NCBI GenBank assembly: GCA_023388195.1
Contig: JAEWGR010000050.1
Span: forward strand, 1 to 17,671
Origin: Bacillota bacterium
GTDB taxonomy: Bacteria > Bacillota > Negativicutes > Sporomusales > Sporomusaceae
Direction: 5' to 3'
Length of the DNA: 17,671 bases
Shown here in pieces: positions 12,917-17,671 of the stretch; the first letter of the stretch is position 1, and the number at the start of each line of letters is the position of its first letter. The notes beneath the pieces were generated by a model. It saw nothing but the letters and a program-made list of their open reading frames with translations, was not told the DNA's origin and made no database searches. A program made the position numbers and the translations under genes.

Positions 12917-13698
12917 AGTCGCTGTCGCCAATAAATAACTATGCCATTGAGAATCCACTTGGTTTTGGCAGTTACGGCAGTGTCATCAGGGCCAGCAAGA
13001 ACAACTGCTATTATGCGCTGAAATTTATGCATGGTTATCCGGAATACAGTCAGCCACCAACAACCGCACAATCACAGCTCTTCCTGCATGAACAGGAAAT
13101 TCTCCGGGAATTAAACGATCCCCGGATTCCCCGGTTAGTAGATCTATTTATGGTCAACAATAGCCCTTTTATGGTGCAGGAATATATTGCCGGCTTACCA
13201 CTAAGCACAGCTATTAGCAGAGGCCGGGTTTTTACGGAAGCCGAAATAAAGAACATCCTTCAGCAATTGCTGGAAATTATAATTTATCTCTACACCCCTA
13301 CCCGGCGCAAACCACTAATACTCCATCGCGACCTGCGCCTGTCAAACCTCATTCTTGACAGGAACAAACTATACCTCATTGATTTTGGGTTTGCTGTCAG
13401 GTCACACAGATTATCTGATCTCACCCTGCCGGAGCCGCCCACTAACAAAACCGCGGCCGCTGCTGCCGGTTATATCAGGTACCGGCGGACGCTATCCCCT
13501 GCCAGTGATCTGTTTGGGGCCGGCCTGGTAGCTGCCGACCTGATGGATAGTCGCCTGCCGTATGCGGCCAGTCAGGACAAACCAGTTTGTTCTGATGACT
13601 TTTCCGAATTCATTGGTAAGCTGCTCAAAGCCGATAGTGGTTACGAAACAGCCACTGCAGCATGGACCGCACTTCTCAAAACTAAACTTCTTTGCTGA
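12910..13698 (+). CDS. Ser/Thr protein kinase domain, reached only by -1 shift
   Basis: Hanks-type kinase fold of about 262 residues. Seen: glycine loop GFGSYGSV (bases 12961-12984), the ATP-anchoring lysine in YALKF (13021-13023), HRDLRLSN with catalytic Asp and metal-binding Asn (from 13324), metal-binding DFG (from 13381), and SDLFGAG as the alpha-F region. The APE region is poorly conserved and no membrane segment or sensor domain follows. All catalytic residues are present. The first in-frame ATG (13027) lies after the glycine loop and lysine, and no ATG, GTG or TTG precedes it back to the stop ending at 12900. Production of an intact kinase therefore needs a -1 shift from the zinc-ribbon frame at the T8 run, or RNA slippage there. 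Otherwise this is a broken gene. A conventional gene call would give only the truncated 13027-13698 form. Confidence 0.75.
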   Translation, partial: FLKSLSPINNYAIENPLGFGSYGSVIRASKNNCYYALKFMHGYPEYSQPPTTAQSQLFLHEQEILRELNDPRIPRLVDLFMVNNSPFMVQEYIAGLPLSTAISRGRVFTEAEIKNILQQLLEIIIYLYTPTRRKPLILHRDLRLSNLILDRNKLYLIDFGFAVRSHRLSDLTLPEPPTNKTAAAAAGYIRYRRTLSPASDLFGAGLVAADLMDSRLPYAASQDKPVCSDDFSEFIGKLLKADSGYETATAAWTALLKTKLLC

Positions 13699-13782
13699 CT
13701 GTCAGAGTAGGCGCCCGCTTAGGCCTTACAAAGACACACTACCATTGCTTCGTATGCTACTTACGCAAAGCAGCCGGTATTA

Positions 13783-14520
13783 TTACCGCAGCAGTTGAGC
13801 CGTAAACGCTTTTATGCGGGGATTAGCTGAAGCAAAGACTTGTTGTGGTGTACCCTCCTCCACAATTACGCCTTCATCCATAAATACAACCTTATTCGCT
13901 ACCTCCCGGGCAAATCCCATTTCATGGGTGACTACGACCATGGTTAACCCCTCTTGGGCCAGCTTTTTTAGTGCAAGCAGCACTTCACCGACAAGTTCCG
14001 GGTCAAGTGCTGATGTAGGCTCATCCAGCAGGAGTACTGCCGGTTCCATAGCCATCGCCCGGGCTATTGCTACCCGCTGTTTTTGCCCGCCCGAAAGTTG
14101 TCCCGGATATGCTGCCGCCTTATCTTCAAGTCCCATTTTCTTCAACCAGAGCTCGCCCTGCCTTTGGGCTTCCTGCCGGGGAGTTTTCTTGACAGTAAGT
14201 AACCCTTCCATAACATTCTCTAACGCCGTTCTATGGGGAAAAAGATTAAATTGCTGAAATACCATCCCGGTCTGCCGGCGCAGTTGCCGGATCAGGTGAT
14301 TGTTCCCGGATAGATGATTTACAGCACTGGTAAAGTCGCCTACCCGGATTTGACCGGCATCAGGAATCTCTAAATAATTTAGGCAGCGCAGCAAGGTGGT
14401 TTTACCTGATCCGCTAGGCCCGATAATAGCGCAGACTTCTCCCGGCCGTACCTTCAGGCTCACGCTTTTTAAAACGCTTGTGCCGCCAAATTTCTTGTAT
14501 AAGTCTATGACCTCAATCAT
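13783..14520 (-). CDS. tcyC: Polar amino acid (cystine-type) ABC transporter ATPase
   Basis: A 245-residue ATPase that powers amino acid import at the inner face of the membrane. Seen: Walker A GPSGSGKTT (about 34-42), Q-loop VFQQFNLFPH, signature LSGGQKQR, Walker B VLLLDEPTSALD and the switch histidine in VVVTHE. The ATG is chosen because GGGAGG lies six bases upstream and it forms an ATGA overlap with the permease stop; an upstream extension of 13 codons is unlikely. It is the last gene of the three-gene operon. The symbol follows the TcyA-like binding protein; the ATPase alone could be any GlnQ-type. The 84-base gap to the convergent kinase has only a weak bulged hairpin (about 13747-13772). 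Confidence 0.92.
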   Translation of the reverse strand: MIEVIDLYKKFGGTSVLKSVSLKVRPGEVCAIIGPSGSGKTTLLRCLNYLEIPDAGQIRVGDFTSAVNHLSGNNHLIRQLRRQTGMVFQQFNLFPHRTALENVMEGLLTVKKTPRQEAQRQGELWLKKMGLEDKAAAYPGQLSGGQKQRVAIARAMAMEPAVLLLDEPTSALDPELVGEVLLALKKLAQEGLTMVVVTHEMGFAREVANKVVFMDEGVIVEEGTPQQVFASANPRIKAFTAQLLR

Positions 14521-15188
14521 CCGGAACCTCCCGGTATCTCCAGCTTTCTCTCCAGCCACTCCTGAACCCAGCCCATAGCAACAACCATTACCCAGTAAAA
14601 CACCGCCAGGGTAATAAAATATGGCATAAAAACAAACTGGGCCGCGCTTTGCTCTTCTACCTGGCGAGTTAATTCCGGTACAGTAACAACGGAAGACAAT
14701 GATGATGATTTTAGAATATCAATCAGGCAATTCCATAACGGCGGAATGGATATCCGGGTGGCCTGGGGCAAAATGATTCTTCTCAATACTTGTGAGTTAG
14801 TCATGCCAAGAGACAATGCCGCCTCCCACTGCCCTCGGCTTATGGACAGGATTGTCGCCCGAAAAATTTCCGAAATATAGGCCCCGAAATGTAAGATCAG
14901 GCCAATAAGTGCTGCCGCCAAAGGGTCAAGAACGATATGAAAAGAGGTTAATCCGAAATACAAAATTAATAACTGTACAAGCAGCGGCGTACCGCGAAAA
15001 AACGATATATACACTCTGGCAGCCTGTTCGAATACCTTAACCTTAGATATTCTCATTAGTGCGACTAACAGCCCGAGCAAGACTGCTCCTACCATTGCTG
15101 CCAGACTTAGATAAATAGTCACTAAGGCTCCCTGCCCTAAAATGGGCAGGGAGTCGATGACAATCCCCCATTCTCTACTTACTAACAT
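14517..15188 (-). CDS. tcyB: Polar amino acid (cystine-type) ABC transporter permease
   Basis: A 223-residue His/Glu/Gln/Arg-opine type permease with about five membrane helices. The cytoplasmic coupling loop EAALSLGMTNSQVLRRIILPQA is the EAA motif that docks on the ATPase; FFRGTPLLVQL is also typical of the family. The ATG at 15188 is chosen, overlapping the binding-protein gene by 14 bases; a TTG three codons upstream is the alternative, and the ribosome site (TTTGGGG) is modest for both. Its stop overlaps the ATPase start, so coupling is likely. It would form a homodimer in the membrane. Confidence 0.92.
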   Translation of the reverse strand: MLVSREWGIVIDSLPILGQGALVTIYLSLAAMVGAVLLGLLVALMRISKVKVFEQAARVYISFFRGTPLLVQLLILYFGLTSFHIVLDPLAAALIGLILHFGAYISEIFRATILSISRGQWEAALSLGMTNSQVLRRIILPQATRISIPPLWNCLIDILKSSSLSSVVTVPELTRQVEEQSAAQFVFMPYFITLAVFYWVMVVAMGWVQEWLERKLEIPGGSG

Positions 15189-15978
15189 CTTCCCCAAACC
15201 ACTTTTTCGCTATCTTTAGATAGGTACCATCTGCTTGCATTTCCTTAAGCGCATTATTTACCGCTTCGATAAGCTCGGGAGATCCTTTACGGAACGCAAG
15301 CCCAGACTGTTCAACATTGAAGGTTTTGCCTGTCACTTTAAGGTTCTGATTAGGATTTTTCAGAAGATATTCGGAGACAAAAAGCCGGTCATTCAAGGCT
15401 GCCTCAATACGGTTAGCCCCCAGGTCTGCAAAAATTTCGTTTGCCCCTTTATAATATTGGACGTTAGCTCCGGACTTCTTGGCAAGTTCTTCCCAGTTGC
15501 TGCCCTGCGTGACTCCAACCTTACGGCCTTTGATGTCTTCCACACTATTTATATCTGTTGTATCCTTATTTACAATGACCTGGGCACCGGAAACAGTATA
15601 GGGAACTGAGAAATCGTATTTTTCCAGCCTTTTTTCATTAATCCCTACCTGATTTGCGATAACATCAAACCGCTCCGAATCAAGGCCGGCAAACATTGCT
15701 TTCCATTCGGTAGGTACAAATTCAGCTTTGACACCTAGCCGTTTTGCCACTTCGTTAATAATCTCAACATCAAAACCAGTCAGCTCCCCTTTTTCGTTTT
15801 TGAAGGTGAATGGCGGATAGGTCCCTTCAGTCCCGACCTTTATCGTTCCGCGTTTTTTGATAGTATCCAGCAGGGTCTGTTTTTTGGGCTCTTCCACCTT
15901 TGCGGTTTGTGATCCGCAACCAACCACAAATAGCGTAAATAGCAAGATACTAATCAGGCATAAACTAATTTTTTTCAT
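15175..15978 (-). CDS. tcyA: Cystine-binding lipoprotein, TcyA-like
   Basis: A 267-residue extracytoplasmic solute-binding protein (family 3). An N-terminal signal peptide with lipobox VVGC places the lipidated cysteine at residue 21. The mature part begins RGTIKVGTEGTYPPFTFKNE, the usual first strand, and includes RFDVIANQV and GRKVGVTQGSNW. The ending DGTYLKIAKKWFGEDVSK is nearly that of Bacillus TcyA, supporting L-cystine as the ligand; closely related polar amino acids remain possible. The ATG has GGAGGGG six bases upstream. A TTG start 16 codons earlier with its own AAAGGAGGG would put residues before the signal peptide and is less likely. It is the first gene of the operon, behind a terminator-containing leader. 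Confidence 0.9.
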   Translation of the reverse strand: MKKISLCLISILLFTLFVVGCGSQTAKVEEPKKQTLLDTIKKRGTIKVGTEGTYPPFTFKNEKGELTGFDVEIINEVAKRLGVKAEFVPTEWKAMFAGLDSERFDVIANQVGINEKRLEKYDFSVPYTVSGAQVIVNKDTTDINSVEDIKGRKVGVTQGSNWEELAKKSGANVQYYKGANEIFADLGANRIEAALNDRLFVSEYLLKNPNQNLKVTGKTFNVEQSGLAFRKGSPELIEAVNNALKEMQADGTYLKIAKKWFGEDVSK

Positions 15979-16078
15979 TATGTACCCCTCCACCATGTAA
16001 TAAGATAGCCTCCACCTTGCCAGCAATGCTAGCTTATCCCTCCTTTGCTCGCATACAACTGTGGAGCTTAGTTATAAC

Positions 16079-16138
16079 AAAAAAACCAAATGCTATGAGA
16101 ACACCTCCGAAACAAGGTTTCTCTTAGCCTTTGGTTTT
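16079..16138 (-). terminator. Leader terminator (attenuator?) of the tcy operon
   Basis: On the minus strand, AAAACCAAA pairs with TTTGGTTTT, then GCTA with TAGC, GAGAA with TTCTC and ACCT with AGGT. Single-base mismatches or bulges separate them, and seven T follow. It lies between the operon promoter and tcyA, and no minus-strand gene exists further upstream in the window, so it points to transcription attenuation. Confidence 0.75.
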
Positions 16139-16186
16139 CCAATTAGCTAAAAATTCATTAAATTATAACAAAGTTAATTCATTCTT

Positions 16187-16216
16187 ACTATAATATAAAT
16201 CGAGGGTAATTGTCAA
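16187..16216 (-). promoter_or_regulatory. Predicted sigma-A promoter of the tcy operon
   Basis: Minus-strand TTGACA (complement of 16211-16216), an 18-bp spacer and TATAGT (complement of 16187-16192, 5/6). It is divergent from the Mn2+ riboswitch promoter; 16217-16300 between them holds no gene. Confidence 0.7.
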
Positions 16217-16300
16217 TGCCGATTCCTCCTATTAGCCCGTAGAGAAAACCAGTATGTGAAAAAGCAGTAGTTTCTCTGACCAAAAACGTACTGGCTGTAA

Positions 16301-16329
16301 TTGACTTCCTTTATTTGGATCATTATAAT
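16301..16329 (+). promoter_or_regulatory. Predicted sigma-A promoter of the cation ATPase operon
   Basis: TTGACT (16301-16306), a 17-bp spacer and perfect TATAAT (16324-16329), about 20 bases before the riboswitch. Confidence 0.85.
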
Positions 16330-16351
16330 TAAAGTATAACTTAAGCTTACC

Positions 16352-16438
16352 CAAGGGGAGTAACCTTTACAGCAAAGTCGTCAGTGCGGTGCGATTCCCG
16401 GCTTTGTTGGCAACTGTTAGGTTGTTGGTAAGACCTTG
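16352..16438 (+). promoter_or_regulatory. yybP-ykoY (Mn2+) riboswitch aptamer
   Basis: P1 pairs CAAGG (16352-16356) with CCTTG (16434-16438). GGGGAGTA follows on the 5' side; then GCAAAGTCGTCAGTG, CCCGGCTTTGTTGGCA and GGTAAGACCTTG. These segments match the characterised L. lactis yoaB aptamer closely (CAAAGTCGTCAA, CCGGCTTTGTTG, AGCAAGACC). It senses Mn2+ and here precedes a P-type cation ATPase, a standard target of the family. Confidence 0.95.
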
Positions 16439-16463
16439 CCTTTTTGAGGCAAGGTCTTTTTGT
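16431..16463 (+). terminator. Riboswitch-controlled terminator
   Basis: A perfect 10-bp stem (16431-16440 with 16448-16457), with a 7-nt loop, runs into a T-rich tract. Its 5' arm contains the 3' strand of P1, so Mn2+ binding should block it and turn the operon on. Confidence 0.93.
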
Positions 16464-16655
16464 TACCCCGACAAAGTTTATACAAAAATGCAAGAGCTAA
16501 GAAAAAGTAGCCCCAACAGGGTAGAGACAGAATTTATAAAAATGCCAGGCTATTTCTAAGAGATAAGAAAAATCGATGGCTTCCGTCGACGTCCTGAAGG
16601 GCCTTGGCCCAAGCCAAATTTTTCTAATAAAAAGTGATGAAAGGAGGTCAGCCTG

Positions 16656-16721
16656 ATGAATTTTTCGGGACGGCCACAAAGTAAAGGTAACACCGGTTAT
16701 TATAAACAAGCGGCAGGATGA
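16656..16721 (+). CDS. 21-residue ORF, translationally coupled
   Basis: A short ORF encoding a polar, glycine-rich 21-residue peptide (begins MNFSGRPQSK, ends YYKQAAG). It has an excellent AAGGAGGT ribosome site seven bases upstream, and its TGA overlaps the ATG of the next gene, which lacks a ribosome site of its own. It may be a coupling leader or a real microprotein; I do not recognise it. Confidence 0.55.
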   Translation: MNFSGRPQSKGNTGYYKQAAG

Positions 16722-17053
16722 TGCACTGGAAATGGGCGCGAATAACAGGTTATGTCGGTCTATTACACATCGTTATTGCAGCCTTAGCGCAAATTATCGC
16801 GGCTATTATACCTGACTACCGAAGCCTCGGAGAAACAGGGGAGATCGTACGCTGGGGGCGATTTCTCTGGTCTTATGCCATACTTTCCCTGGGTGTGTTT
16901 TTAAAAACGAAGACCGGCAAATGGCTGGAAGCTGCTTGGGGAGGCATTGCCGCCGGACTGTGCCTTATCCCTGATATCTCCACATTTGTTTTTCTGGGCT
17001 ATTCTTTCCGGGCCTTTAAGATCCTGGACGAAGAAAAGAGCGTTCCTTTTTGA
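16718..17053 (+). CDS. Small membrane protein in the Mn2+-regulated operon
   Basis: A 111-residue hypothetical protein with about three to four hydrophobic segments (near 9-31, 48-62 and 72-97) and a charged C-terminus (LDEEKSVPF). I do not recognise the family. ATG at 16718 overlaps the stop of the 21-codon ORF; a second ATG follows immediately (16721). No ribosome site precedes it, so translation probably depends on coupling. It lies 40 bases ahead of the cation ATPase and behind the Mn2+ riboswitch, suggesting a role alongside metal transport. Confidence 0.75.
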   Translation: MMHWKWARITGYVGLLHIVIAALAQIIAAIIPDYRSLGETGEIVRWGRFLWSYAILSLGVFLKTKTGKWLEAAWGGIAAGLCLIPDISTFVFLGYSFRAFKILDEEKSVPF

Positions 17054-17093
17054 AAAAACTCTCGGTAACCGATTAAATCAGAGGAGGAGTTTT

Positions 17094-17671
17094 ATGAATA
17101 AGCGCTGGCATGAATTAACTTCTCAGGAAACATCGGCTTTACTTCAATCAGATGCCGCCACCGGCCTATCTGCAGTTGCGGCTGCGAAACGGCTGACAGC
17201 TTATGGTTATAACGAACTGCAGGAAAAAGCCTCGGAACCGCTTTGGCAAAAATTCATCAATCAGTTCAAGGATTTTCTGGTGCTGATTCTCATTGCCGCC
17301 AGCCTAATTTCCGTTTTAGTTGGCGAGACAGCAGACTCTCTCGTTATCATTTCAATTGTACTGTTGAACGCATGCCTGGGCGTATTTCAGGAAGCCAAGG
17401 CCGAAAAAGCCCTGGCAGCCCTGAAAGAAATGTCTGCCCCCACTGCCAAGGTTCTGCGGGACGGCGAAACTACCGTACTTTCCTCCAAAGAGCTGGTTCC
17501 AGGCGATATTGTTCTCCTGGAGGCCGGGGACTACATTCCCGGAGATTTGCGGGTTATAGAGTCTTTTAATCTCAAAGTGGAAGAGGCGTCTCTGACCGGC
17601 GAATCGGTGCCTGTGGACAAAAGCGCTGCGGCCGTTGCCGCTGACGCCGCTTTGGCAGATCGCCATAATAT
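17094..17671 (+). CDS. P2-type cation-transporting ATPase (3' end outside window)
   Basis: The first 192 residues of a P-type ATPase of the Ca2+/Mn2+ group, which normally runs to about 880-900. Visible: the cation ATPase N-terminal region (LTAYGYNELQEKASEP, about 34-49), membrane helices M1-M2 (about 60-98), and the start of the actuator domain with PGDIVLLEAGDYIPGDLR and EASLTGESVPV, whose TGES loop drives dephosphorylation. The phosphorylated DKTGT motif is beyond the edge. The ATG has GAGGAGGAG five bases upstream. It lies behind a Mn2+ riboswitch, so export of Mn2+ (or of Ca2+ with Mn2+) is the likely role. The frame is open to the end of the window. Confidence 0.93.
   Translation, partial: MNKRWHELTSQETSALLQSDAATGLSAVAAAKRLTAYGYNELQEKASEPLWQKFINQFKDFLVLILIAASLISVLVGETADSLVIISIVLLNACLGVFQEAKAEKALAALKEMSAPTAKVLRDGETTVLSSKELVPGDIVLLEAGDYIPGDLRVIESFNLKVEEASLTGESVPVDKSAAAVAADAALADRHN

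Noticed and set aside
13027..13698. Kinase gene starting at its first ATG
   Set aside because: Would lack the glycine loop and ATP-anchoring lysine that are encoded just upstream in the same open frame, and no ribosome site precedes this ATG.
13814..14257. 147-codon open frame antisense to the ABC ATPase
   Set aside because: Serine-rich shadow of Walker and signature motif codons.
16241..16294. Interleaved short dyads (AGAGAAA/TTTCTCT and CCAGTA/TACTGG) between divergent promoters
   Set aside because: They lie outside both predicted transcripts and are short enough to be chance; possibly operators, but nothing supports it.
16600..16630. Short hairpin TTGGC-CCAA-GCCAA followed by ATTTTT as a second terminator before the 21-codon ORF
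   Set aside because: Only five base pairs; too weak to call, and the riboswitch terminator upstream already explains control.

Overview
The window looks like chromosomal DNA from an anaerobic, low-to-mid G+C Bacillota. A member of the Negativicutes (Sporomusa/Pelosinus-like) is my best guess. The basis is T-box and Mn2+ riboswitch control, strong AGGAGG-type ribosome sites, a TcyA-like lipoprotein and the overall gene mix. The genus is inference. No phage, insertion sequence, CRISPR, tRNA or rRNA was seen.

Layout: (1) 1-3240: the 3' two thirds of clpB with its terminator, then an HD-GYP-type gene with its own promoter, ending at a hairpin shared with the convergent next operon. (2) 3241-5506, minus strand: a complete tryptophan T-box leader controlling a TrpP-like tryptophan transporter and an overlapping PaaK-type aryl-CoA ligase. 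(3) 5676-8613, minus strand: an overlapping pair of a ChlI-like AAA+ ATPase and a VWA (MIDAS) protein, as in metal chelatase motor subunits. (4) 8872-10320: aldA-like aldehyde dehydrogenase. (5) 10321-10920: about 600 bases without protein genes but dense in RNA structure. It holds two 50-nt direct repeats with terminator-like hairpins, a strong bidirectional terminator, an interleaved dyad, and a minus-strand structured RNA with its own promoter and terminator and partial resemblance to a cobalamin riboswitch. (6) 10941-11858: a MarR-GNAT fusion with an operator-like dyad over its promoter. (7) 12139-12291: a 50-residue zinc-ribbon/rubredoxin-like protein. (8) 12362-13698: a consensus promoter, a yybP-ykoY (Mn2+) riboswitch, a double zinc-ribbon protein and a Ser/Thr kinase. 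The kinase's glycine-rich loop lies upstream of any usual start codon and is joined to the zinc-ribbon frame only through a -1 shift at a run of eight T. (9) 13783-16216, minus strand: a cystine-type ABC transporter (tcyABC-like) behind a leader with a strong terminator. (10) 16301-17671: a second yybP-ykoY riboswitch, a 21-codon ORF, a small membrane protein and the start of a P2-type cation ATPase that runs off the window.

Three points stand out. A tryptophan T-box drives an aryl-CoA ligase, suggesting salvage of indoleacetate to tryptophan. Two Mn2+ riboswitches lie within 4 kb, one of them ahead of a protein kinase. The zinc-ribbon and kinase appear to be joined by frameshifting, or to be a recently broken fusion.
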